DNA from: Comamonadaceae bacterium
GTDB taxonomy: Bacteria > Pseudomonadota > Gammaproteobacteria > Burkholderiales > Burkholderiaceae_C
Assembly: GCA_027488215.1 (NCBI GenBank)
Contig: JAIYCB010000050.1
Location: forward strand, 69,543-131,871
Direction: 5' to 3'
DNA: 62,329 nt
The notes beneath the pieces were generated by a model that saw only the letters and a list, made by a program, of their open reading frames with translations, had not been told where the DNA came from and searched no databases. Position numbers and translations under genes: made by a program. The first letter of the stretch is position 1; each line of letters begins with the position of its first letter. Below are positions 55,069 through 62,329 of this stretch, one piece after another.

Positions 55069-55110
55069 TCTTCTATAAGATATAAGATATTTTTTTGGTC
55101 TTATATAAGA
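55069..55110 (+). promoter_or_regulatory. Two matching palindromes upstream of aceA (candidate operator)
   Basis: TCTTCTATAAGA (55069-55080) and the perfect palindrome TCTTATATAAGA (55099-55110) differ at one base, and their centres are exactly 30 bp apart, about three helical turns. They lie 77-118 bases before the aceA start. The arrangement fits cooperative binding by a dimeric regulator of the glyoxylate shunt. The regulator is not identified. Confidence 0.5.
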
Positions 55111-55186
55111 GTTAAGATGATGACAACGACAAGGCAGACAACGCTGCAATCGTCGCTTGATTTCAACTTAACCACAGGAGTTTTCC

Positions 55187-56518
55187 ATGCCAGCCGACAT
55201 CACCCAACAACTCAGCCGTGAACAGCAAATCTCAGCGCTAGAAAAAGACTGGGCGACCAACCCGCGCTGGAAAGGCGTCAAGCGCGGTTATTCCGCAGCA
55301 GACGTCGTGCGTCTGCGTGGCAGCATGCCCATTGAGCACACGCTGGCCAAGCGTGGGGCAGAAAAGCTCTGGGAAAAAGTCAACGGTGGTGCCAAAAAAG
55401 GCTATGTCAATTCTTTTGGTGCCATCAGTGCAGGTCAAGCCATGCAACAAGCCAAAGCCGGTCTTGAAGCCGTGTACCTGTCGGGCTGGCAAGTCGCTGC
55501 GGACGGCAACACCTCCGAGACCATGTACCCCGACCAGTCGCTCTACGCCTACGACTCAGTGCCCGCCATGGTTCGTCGCATCAACAACACCTTCAAACGC
55601 GCCGACGAAATTCAGTGGAGCCGTGGCATCAACCCTGGTGACAAGGAATTCATCGACTACTTCTTGCCCATCGTGGCCGATGCTGAAGCTGGTTTCGGTG
55701 GCGTGTTGAACGCTTTCGAACTGATGAAAAACATGATCGCCTCCGGCGCTGCGGGCGTGCACTTTGAAGACCAATTGGCTGCTGTGAAGAAATGTGGCCA
55801 CATGGGCGGCAAAGTGTTGGTCCCAACCCAGGAGGCTTGTGAAAAGTTGATCTCTGCACGTTTCGCCGCCGACGTCATGGGCACCTCTACCATCGTGTTG
55901 GCCCGCACCGATGCCGAAGCGGCCAACTTGATCACGTCCGATCACGACGCCAACGACAAACCTTTCTTGACGGGCGAGCGTACCCAAGAAGGCTTCTACC
56001 GCGTCAAGAACGGTTTGGAGCAAGCCATCAGCCGCGGCGTGGCCTACGCGCCATATGCTGACTTGGTGTGGTGCGAAACCGGCGTGCCAGACATCGGCTT
56101 TGCCCGCGAATTCGCCCAAGCCGTTCATGCTGCATGCCCTGGCAAGCTGTTGTCTTACAACTGCTCACCTTCTTTCAACTGGAAGAAAAATCTCAATGAC
56201 AGCCAGATCGCCTCGTTCCAAGAGGACCTGTCAGCCCTGGGCTACAAGTACCAGTTCATCACCCTGGCCGGTATCCACATCAACTGGTACAACACATTCA
56301 AGTTCGCCCACGCTTACGCTCGCGGCGAAGGCATGAAGCACTACACAGAAATGGTGCAAGAGCCTGAGTTCGCAGCCCGAGACAAGGGCTACACCTTCGT
56401 GTCGCACCAGCAAGAAGTCGGAGCTGGCTACTTCGACGACGTAACGACGGTGATCCAAGGCGGTTCGTCTTCCGTAAAGGCTTTGACTGGTTCGACCGAA
56501 GAAGAGCAGTTCCACTGA
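55187..56518 (+). CDS. aceA: Isocitrate lyase
   Basis: Splits isocitrate into succinate and glyoxylate, the first step of the glyoxylate shunt. The 443 residues contain the active-site loop [18 protein letters not shown] substrate binding ([18 protein letters not shown]) and [14 protein letters not shown] 55187 follows CAGGAGTTTTCC. No malate synthase gene is adjacent. It is convergent with icd, whose product uses the same substrate. Confidence 0.97.
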   Translation: MPADITQQLSREQQISALEKDWATNPRWKGVKRGYSAADVVRLRGSMPIEHTLAKRGAEKLWEKVNGGAKKGYVNSFGAISAGQAMQQAKAGLEAVYLSGWQVAADGNTSETMYPDQSLYAYDSVPAMVRRINNTFKRADEIQWSRGINPGDKEFIDYFLPIVADAEAGFGGVLNAFELMKNMIASGAAGVHFEDQLAAVKKCGHMGGKVLVPTQEACEKLISARFAADVMGTSTIVLARTDAEAANLITSDHDANDKPFLTGERTQEGFYRVKNGLEQAISRGVAYAPYADLVWCETGVPDIGFAREFAQAVHAACPGKLLSYNCSPSFNWKKNLNDSQIASFQEDLSALGYKYQFITLAGIHINWYNTFKFAHAYARGEGMKHYTEMVQEPEFAARDKGYTFVSHQQEVGAGYFDDVTTVIQGGSSSVKALTGSTEEEQFH

Positions 56519-56561
56519 TCAGGCTGTGGCCTGCCTTCGGGTAGGCTGCGCAGCCCTCACG

Positions 56562-56587
56562 AAAAAGCCACCTTGCGGTGGCTTTTT
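56562..56587. terminator. Bidirectional terminator between aceA and icd
   Basis: AAAAAGCCACC-TTGC-GGTGGCTTTTT is an 11-bp perfect stem whose ends supply a T run for either strand, so it can serve both convergent genes. Confidence 0.9.
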
Positions 56588-56626
56588 CGTTGGGCGCTCC
56601 GGTTGACCGGAGCGCTGTGGTCTGCC

Positions 56627-58867
56627 TCAAATGGCCTTGAGCGCTTCGTTGAAGGTTTTGCTCGGGCACATCACGGTTTGCAGCTTCTCAGGTGAGGGGA
56701 AGTAGTAACCACCAATGTCCACGGGCTTGCCTTGCACCGCGGCGAATTCGGCCACGATGGCTTTTTCTTGGGCGGTCAGCGTTTTCGCCAAGGGCTCAAA
56801 CTGTTTGGCTAATTCGGTGTCTTCGGTTTGCGCAGCGAGTTCTTGGGCCCAGTACATGGCCAAGTAGAACTGGCTGCCGCGGTTGTCGAGTTGACCGGTT
56901 TTGGGCGATGGGTTCTTGTTGTTGTCCAAGAGTTTGCCGGTCGCCGAGTCCAAGGTTTTGGCCAGAACAGCAGCTTTTTTGTTGCCGGTCTTCAGACCCA
57001 GGTCTTCCAGAGACACGGCCAAAGCCAGGAATTCACCCAGCGAGTCCCAGCGCAAGTGGTTTTCTTCGACCAGCTGCTGCACGTGCTTGGGCGCGGAACC
57101 ACCGGCACCGGTTTCGTACATACCGCCACCAGCCATTAATGGCACGATGGACAGCATCTTGGCCGAGGTGCCCAGTTCCATGATGGGGAACAGGTCGGTC
57201 AGATAGTCGCGCAGGATGTTGCCGGTAGCGCTGATGGTGTCAAAGCCGCGTACAACGCGCTCCAGGGTGTAACGCATGGCGCGTACCTGGCTCATGATCT
57301 GGATTTCCAGGCCTGCCGTATTGTGTTCGTGCAGGTACATCTTGACCTTAGTGATGAGCTGTGCCTCATGGGGGCGGTATTGGTCAAGCCAGAACACCAC
57401 GGGCATGCCCGAGTTGCGAGCACGCGTGACGGCCAGCTTGACCCAATCGCGGATCGCGGCGTCTTTGACCTGGCACATGCGCCAGATATCGCCTTCTTCC
57501 ACGTTTTGGCTCAGCAGCACTTCACCGGTGTTGATGTCGGTGATGTTGGCCACGCCGTCTTCTTGGATTTCAAAGGTTTTGTCGTGCGAGCCGTATTCTT
57601 CGGCTTGTTGTGCCATCAGACCCACGTTGGGCACTGTGCCCATCGTCTTGGGGTCGAAGGCGCCGTGCCATTTGCAGAAGTTGATCATCTCCTGATAGAT
57701 GCGAGCGAAAGTCGATTCGGGCATCACAGCCTTGACGTCTTTCAGGCGACCATCGGCCCCCCACATCTTGCCCCCGTTGCGGATCATGGCGGGCATGGAA
57801 GCATCCACAATCACATCGTTTGGCGAGTGGAAGTTGGTGATGCCCTTGGCCGAGTCCACCATGGCCAGTTCTGGGCGGCCTTCGTGACAGGCATGCAGAT
57901 CGCGCTTGATTTCGTCTTGTTTGGATTGGGGCAATGACGTGATCTTGCTGTACAGATCTGCCATGCCGTTATTCACGTTCACGCCCAGTTCCTTGAACAA
58001 GGCGCCATGCTTGGCGAAAGCCTCTTTGTAAAAGATTTTGACGCAGTGACCAAACACGATGGGGTGTGAGACTTTCATCATCGTGGCTTTGACGTGCAGC
58101 GAGAACATGACGCCGGTCTTGTGCGCGTCTTCGATTTCTTTTTCGTAAAACTCCAGTAGCGCCTTTTTGCTCATGAACATGCTGTCGATGACTTCACGGT
58201 CGAGCAAGGGGACTTTGGGTTTCAAGACGATGGTTTTGCCGCTCTTGGTGATGAGCTCCATCTTCACTTCGCGTGGGCGATCCAAGGTCATGGATTTTTC
58301 GCCGTGGTAGAAGTCACCAGCGTGCATGTGCGAGACGTGCGAGCGCGAGGCTTGACTCCACTCGGCCATGCTGTGGGGGTTTTTCCGGGCAAATTCTTTG
58401 ACGGCTTTGGGTGCGCGGCGGTCAGAGTTGCCTTCGCGCAGAACAGGGTTCACAGCCGAGCCGATGCATTTGCCGTAACGCGCTTTGATGGCTTTTTCTT
58501 CTTCGTTTTTAGGTGCATCGGGGTAGTCGGGCAAAGCGTAGCCATTGGCCTGCAGTTCTTTGATGGCGGCTGTCAGTTGGCCCACCGAAGCACTGATGTT
58601 GGGCAACTTGATGATGTTGGCCTTGGGGCTGAGCGTGAGCTTGCCCAGTTCGGCCAAGTGGTTGGGCATGCGCTGCTCAGGCGGGAGCAGGTCAGAGAAT
58701 TCGCCCAAGATGCGTCCAGCCAATGAAATGTCGCTGGTCTGTACGTCAATACCGGCGGGCTTGGTGAAGCTGGAAATCACCGGCAAAAAAGCCGCGGTCG
58801 CCAGTAAGGGTGCCTCATCGGTCAAGGTATAAATGATTCGGGAGCGTTCTGAAGGCGTTGTCATCAT
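56627..58867 (-). CDS. icd: NADP-dependent isocitrate dehydrogenase, monomeric type
   Basis: Oxidative decarboxylation of isocitrate to 2-oxoglutarate in the TCA cycle. The 746 residues are the length of the monomeric IDH-II family, not the roughly 415-residue dimeric enzyme. Family sequence includes [43 protein letters not shown] and the late [15 protein letters not shown] 58867 or 58864 starts it. It faces aceA across a shared terminator. Confidence 0.96.
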   Translation of the reverse strand: MMTTPSERSRIIYTLTDEAPLLATAAFLPVISSFTKPAGIDVQTSDISLAGRILGEFSDLLPPEQRMPNHLAELGKLTLSPKANIIKLPNISASVGQLTAAIKELQANGYALPDYPDAPKNEEEKAIKARYGKCIGSAVNPVLREGNSDRRAPKAVKEFARKNPHSMAEWSQASRSHVSHMHAGDFYHGEKSMTLDRPREVKMELITKSGKTIVLKPKVPLLDREVIDSMFMSKKALLEFYEKEIEDAHKTGVMFSLHVKATMMKVSHPIVFGHCVKIFYKEAFAKHGALFKELGVNVNNGMADLYSKITSLPQSKQDEIKRDLHACHEGRPELAMVDSAKGITNFHSPNDVIVDASMPAMIRNGGKMWGADGRLKDVKAVMPESTFARIYQEMINFCKWHGAFDPKTMGTVPNVGLMAQQAEEYGSHDKTFEIQEDGVANITDINTGEVLLSQNVEEGDIWRMCQVKDAAIRDWVKLAVTRARNSGMPVVFWLDQYRPHEAQLITKVKMYLHEHNTAGLEIQIMSQVRAMRYTLERVVRGFDTISATGNILRDYLTDLFPIMELGTSAKMLSIVPLMAGGGMYETGAGGSAPKHVQQLVEENHLRWDSLGEFLALAVSLEDLGLKTGNKKAAVLAKTLDSATGKLLDNNKNPSPKTGQLDNRGSQFYLAMYWAQELAAQTEDTELAKQFEPLAKTLTAQEKAIVAEFAAVQGKPVDIGGYYFPSPEKLQTVMCPSKTFNEALKAI

Positions 58868-59085
58868 GGTGCTTTTTTACAGGATGAAAAAGAAGACCAC
58901 TATCTTAAACCAAGCATCCTCTCATTTCACTGACAACATCACTTGCACAGTGTCATGAATATGACCAAAAATCAAATGAAATGTTGAGTGGCTTGGTCTG
59001 CACCGCGTCAATGACTAATTGTGTGAAAATCAGGAGTTGTTTTTTCTTGCAGCGTGTTCGCTGAGTGCGCTTGATCTTTACACCC

Positions 59086-61005
59086 ATGTTCACAATCACG
59101 CTTCCCGATGGCTCGATCCGAGAGTTTCCTGGACCCATCACAGTTTACGAGGTGGCAACCTCTATCGGTTCAGGTCTGGCCAAAGCCGCTTTAGCTGGTC
59201 GAGTGGACGGTCAATTGGTGGACACCAGTTACCGCATTGACCAAAACGCCAGCTTGTCCATCATCACCTCCAAGGACCCTGAAGGTTTGGACCTCATTCG
59301 CCATTCGACAGCACATTTGCTGGCTTATGCCGTTAAAAGCCTTTATCCGGATGTTCAAGTCACCATTGGGCCCGTGATTGACAACGGGTTTTATTATGAC
59401 TTCTCCTGCCCAAGAGCCCTGACGCCAGAGGACCTCGTGGCGATCGAAAAGCGCATGGCCGAGTTGGCAGCCAAAGATGAGCCAGTGATCCGTCGGGTCT
59501 TGCCTCGTGATGAGGCCGTCGCTTATTTCAAAGGTCTGGGTGAGCATTACAAGGCAGAGATCATTGGAGCCATTCCGCCCGGCGAGGTTGTTAGCCTCTA
59601 CCGTGAAGGTGATTTCGAAGATCTTTGCCGAGGCCCGCACGTGCCCAGTACCGGCAAACTCAAACACTTCAAACTCATGAAGGTGGCAGGTGCTTATTGG
59701 CGTGGTGACAGCAAAAACGAGATGCTCCAACGGGTGTACGGCACTGCCTGGGCCAGCAAAGAAGACCTTCAGCTTTACCTGACCCGTCTCGAAGAGGCCG
59801 AAAAGCGCGACCATCGCAAACTGGGCCGAGAGCTGGACCTTTTCCACATCGATGAACACGCCCCGGGTTTGGTATTTTGGCACCCCAAGGGCTGGACAGT
59901 TTGGCAGACCATTGAGCAGTACATGCGCCAGGTCTACCGCGACAATGGCTATCAAGAGGTCAAAGGCCCGCAGATCATCGACAAGAGCCTGTGGGAAAAA
60001 ACCGGTCACTGGGACAAGTACCGCGACAACATGTTCACGACCGAGTCGGAAAAGCGCGACTATGCGCTCAAGCCGATGAACTGCCCAGGCCACATCCTGA
60101 TCTTCAAGCAAGGCATCAAGAGTTACCGCGACCTGCCTTTGCGTTATGGCGAATTTGGGCAGTGCCATCGCAACGAGCCTTCGGGCGGCTTGCACGGCAT
60201 CATGCGTGTGCGTGGCTTCACGCAAGACGATGGCCACATTTTTTGTACTGAAGACCAGATCCTCCCTGAGTGCGACACCTTCACCAAAGTGCTCAAAAAG
60301 GTCTATGCTGATTTTGGGTTCACCGACATCCTTTACAAGGTGTCCACTCGCCCGGCGGCCCGTATTGGTTCAGACGAATTGTGGGACAAGGCAGAAAAAG
60401 CCTTGATGGACAGCTTGCGCGATTCGGGTTGCGATTTTGTGATCTCAGAGGGTGATGGCGCTTTTTATGGCCCTAAGATCGAATACACCCTCAAAGACGC
60501 CATCGGCCGTGAATGGCAGTGCGGAACGATTCAGGTCGACTTCAACCTGTCCGAGCGGTTGGATGCTGAATACACAGCCGAAGACGGCTCGCGTCAACGT
60601 CCCGTGATCTTGCACCGTGCCATTGTGGGCAGCATGGAGCGTTTCATCGGTATTTTGGTCGAGCAGCATGCCGGCGCCTTGCCCACTTGGCTGGCCCCGC
60701 TGCAGGTGTCGGTGCTCAACATCACCGATGCGCAGGCCGATTACTGTCGCGAAATCGCAGCAAAATTGCAAAAATCGGTGTCAAATCAAGGCCTTAGGGT
60801 CGATTTGGACCTGCGTAACGAGAAAATCACGTATAAAATACGCGAGCATTCGTTGCAAAAGCTGCCTTATATTCTTGTCGCGGGTGACAAGGAAAAGGCA
60901 GCAGGTACCGTCGCAGTGCGCGCCCGAGGCAACAAAGACCTCGGTGTGATGTCGATCGATGCGTTCATTGAACTCATTGCTGCCGACATTGCTTCTAAAG
61001 CCTGA
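59086..61005 (+). CDS. thrS: Threonyl-tRNA synthetase
   Basis: Charges tRNA-Thr. The 639 residues have the TGS domain (1-62), the editing domain with [12 protein letters not shown], the class II core with [25 protein letters not shown] and the C-terminal anticodon domain ([12 protein letters not shown] onward). ATG 59086 gives [14 protein letters not shown]; a GTG 21 bases upstream only adds non-family residues. The 218-base spacer before it shows no clear promoter. Confidence 0.97.
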   Translation: MFTITLPDGSIREFPGPITVYEVATSIGSGLAKAALAGRVDGQLVDTSYRIDQNASLSIITSKDPEGLDLIRHSTAHLLAYAVKSLYPDVQVTIGPVIDNGFYYDFSCPRALTPEDLVAIEKRMAELAAKDEPVIRRVLPRDEAVAYFKGLGEHYKAEIIGAIPPGEVVSLYREGDFEDLCRGPHVPSTGKLKHFKLMKVAGAYWRGDSKNEMLQRVYGTAWASKEDLQLYLTRLEEAEKRDHRKLGRELDLFHIDEHAPGLVFWHPKGWTVWQTIEQYMRQVYRDNGYQEVKGPQIIDKSLWEKTGHWDKYRDNMFTTESEKRDYALKPMNCPGHILIFKQGIKSYRDLPLRYGEFGQCHRNEPSGGLHGIMRVRGFTQDDGHIFCTEDQILPECDTFTKVLKKVYADFGFTDILYKVSTRPAARIGSDELWDKAEKALMDSLRDSGCDFVISEGDGAFYGPKIEYTLKDAIGREWQCGTIQVDFNLSERLDAEYTAEDGSRQRPVILHRAIVGSMERFIGILVEQHAGALPTWLAPLQVSVLNITDAQADYCREIAAKLQKSVSNQGLRVDLDLRNEKITYKIREHSLQKLPYILVAGDKEKAAGTVAVRARGNKDLGVMSIDAFIELIAADIASKA

Positions 61006-61091
61006 AGGTGAATATCGCCACAAGCTTTGGCCCGTGGGCACAAAGAGGGTTGGGCTGCATGTTGCAGTTTTGTTCCGTAAAGGATTGAGTC

Positions 61092-61691
61092 ATCGCTACC
61101 GAATTTCGTGATCGTCGCCAACGCGAAGAACGTAAACACCGTTTGAACCGTGAAATCATGGCCCCAGAAGTCCGTGTTTCCGGCCCTGAGAATGAGCCCA
61201 TGGGCATCTTGTCCTTGGCTGAGGCTTTGCGCCTTGCGGGTGAAATGGATGTGGACTTGGTTGAAATTGCCGCCACTGCCAATCCGCCTGTGTGCCGCTT
61301 GATGGACTACGGCAAGTTCAAGTACCAAGAGCAAAAGCGTGCGGCGGAAGCCAAAGCCAAGCAAACGGTCATTGACATCAAGGAAGTCAAATTTCGTCCG
61401 GGTACGGACGACGGTGACTACAACATCAAAATGCGCAACATCCGTCGATTTTTGAATGACGGCGACAAGTGCAAGATCACCTTGCGTTTCCGGGGTCGTG
61501 AAATCACGCATCAGGAACTGGGATTGGATCTTCTCAATCGCATCAGAGATGAACTGGCTGACTCGATCGTTGTGGAGCAGTTTCCCAAGTTGGAAGGTCG
61601 CCAGATGATCATGATGATTGCGCCTGGTCGTAAAAAACCAGCCGTGGGTGGAAAGACTGCAGAGGCTTCTGCCTCTGCTGAATCAGCTTGA
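61092..61691 (+). CDS. infC: Translation initiation factor IF-3 (ATC start)
   Basis: Binds the 30S subunit and checks the start codon. Using ATC at 61092 gives 199 residues beginning (M)[26 protein letters not shown], as in Burkholderiales IF-3. AAAGGA lies eight bases upstream. Starting at the first standard codon (TTG 61143) would cut off the conserved N-terminus. infC genes commonly use AUU, AUC or AUA so that IF-3 represses its own translation. Later motifs are [13 protein letters not shown] and [17 protein letters not shown]. Confidence 0.93.
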   Translation: MATEFRDRRQREERKHRLNREIMAPEVRVSGPENEPMGILSLAEALRLAGEMDVDLVEIAATANPPVCRLMDYGKFKYQEQKRAAEAKAKQTVIDIKEVKFRPGTDDGDYNIKMRNIRRFLNDGDKCKITLRFRGREITHQELGLDLLNRIRDELADSIVVEQFPKLEGRQMIMMIAPGRKKPAVGGKTAEASASAESA

Positions 61692-61725
61692 AAAGAATTT
61701 GACTGGCCCTCGGGCTGGTTGAGTC

Positions 61726-61793
61726 AAAAGCTGCTCTCGGGCGGCTTTTGTTAAAAGTGGCTCGGGGCCAACAAGGCTGCAAATTTTTTGCAG
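61726..61793 (+). promoter_or_regulatory. Structured infC-rpmI spacer (possible L20-responsive leader)
   Basis: Two hairpins lie between infC and rpmI: AAAAGCTGC/GCGGCTTTT (61726-61749, one G-U pair) and CTGCAAA/TTTGCAG (61777-61793). The first has a short T-rich tail and may attenuate. In E. coli, L20 represses rpmI-rplT through RNA structure in this spacer; the same role here is an inference. Confidence 0.45.
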
Positions 61794-61826
61794 ACGCCTC
61801 ACGAGCACAAACAAAGGAGCATTGAA

Positions 61827-62030
61827 ATGCCCAAGATGAAGACCAAAAGCAGTGCTAAAAAGCGCTTCCGTGTTCGTCCAGGTGGAACCGTTAAGCGCGG
61901 TCAAGCCTTCAAGCGTCACATCCTGACCAAGAAGACCACCAAGAACAAACGCCACCTTCGCGGTGCAGTGGCAGTGCATGAGACCAATATGGGTCACATC
62001 GCTCAGATGCTGCCCATGGCTGGCCTGTAA
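61827..62030 (+). CDS. rpmI: 50S ribosomal protein L35
   Basis: The 67 residues start [16 protein letters not shown] and include [16 protein letters not shown], the L35 pattern. ATG 61827 follows AAAGGAGCATTGAA. A longer frame to 61788 was rejected. Confidence 0.97.
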   Translation: MPKMKTKSSAKKRFRVRPGGTVKRGQAFKRHILTKKTTKNKRHLRGAVAVHETNMGHIAQMLPMAGL

Positions 62031-62054
62031 TCACTGACGAACTAGGAGAAAAAT

Positions 62055-62329
62055 ATGCCTCGCGTTAAACGTGGTGTAACGGCACGTGCCCGTCACAAGA
62101 AAGTTTTGGCCCTTGCAAAAGGTTTCCGCGGTCGCCGCGGTAATGTCTTCCGAATCGCCAAACAGGCGGTGATGAAGGCTGGCCAATACGCCTACCGTGA
62201 TCGTCGTACCAAAAAGCGTGTGTTCCGTCAGTTGTGGATTGCCCGTATCAACGCCGCTGCGCGTGAATGCGGTCTGACCTACAGCCAGTTCGCCAACGGC
62301 CTGAAGAAGGCTGCCATCGAAATCGACCG
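62055..62329 (+). CDS. rplT: 50S ribosomal protein L20, 3' end outside the window
   Basis: ATG 62055 follows AGGAGAAAAAT. The visible 91 codons begin [19 protein letters not shown] and include [12 protein letters not shown] and [13 protein letters not shown], typical of L20 (about 119 residues when complete). The frame is open to the right edge. Confidence 0.96.
   Translation, partial: MPRVKRGVTARARHKKVLALAKGFRGRRGNVFRIAKQAVMKAGQYAYRDRRTKKRVFRQLWIARINAAARECGLTYSQFANGLKKAAIEID

Larger units (their letters stand above)
54521..55186. other. AT-rich spacer between the SWIB gene and aceA
   Basis: Apart from a doubtful 94-codon frame (54651-54935), no gene was seen. The right half (about 54940-55120) is far richer in A and T than the rest of the window and holds two matching palindromes listed separately. 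It probably contains the promoters of both flanking genes. Confidence 0.6.

Overview
This window is a gene-dense, mostly housekeeping stretch of a betaproteobacterial chromosome, most likely Burkholderiales and probably Comamonadaceae of the Limnohabitans/Rhodoferax type. That placement is inferred from protein character, gene order (rpsB-tsf-pyrH-frr-cdsA-dxr-bamA-lpx; carAB-greA-yhbY-rlmE-ftsH-folP-glmM; rpsF-priB-rpsR-rplI-dnaB; thrS-infC-rpmI-rplT), a PhaR end, a monomeric isocitrate dehydrogenase and moderate GC with many TTG/GTG starts. No phage, insertion sequence, CRISPR array or rRNA operon was seen.

Layout. 1-7 kb: the end of phaR, rimO, a tRNA-Leu(CAG) head to head with rnr, then a minus-strand pair (NAD(P)HX repair enzyme and an amidase). 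7-20 kb: translation and envelope supercluster rpsB-tsf-pyrH-frr-cdsA-dxr-bamA-skp-lpxD-fabZ-lpxA-lpxB-rnhB-SpoU methylase. uppS and rseP, which usually sit in this cluster, are absent from their expected places. 20-31 kb: carA-carB-greA, yhbY on the opposite strand, rlmE-ftsH-folP-glmM. 31-37 kb: divergent ppsR/ppsA (PEP synthase and its regulator) and a large sodium:solute symporter. 37-40 kb: rpsF-priB-rpsR-rplI and dnaB, with a DnaA box in front of dnaB. 40-43 kb: a minus-strand group (PIN-PhoH ATPase, peroxiredoxin, Mth938-like protein).

43-49 kb: alaA, hom, thrC, then moeA-moaD-moaE tightly packed, so threonine and molybdenum-cofactor synthesis may share a transcript. 49-54 kb: clpB and a stand-alone thiamine-diphosphate enzyme. 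54-59 kb: a SWIB-domain protein with a histone-H1-like tail, an AT-rich spacer of about 665 bases carrying two matching palindromes exactly 30 bp apart, isocitrate lyase, and convergent isocitrate dehydrogenase. These two enzymes compete for isocitrate at the glyoxylate branch point. 59-62 kb: thrS-infC-rpmI-rplT, with infC starting at ATC; rplT runs off the end.

No wholly new multi-gene system was found. The points most worth checking are the two missing essential-type genes in the envelope cluster, the structured rpsB leader, the duplicated palindrome before aceA, and the SWIB/H1-like protein.
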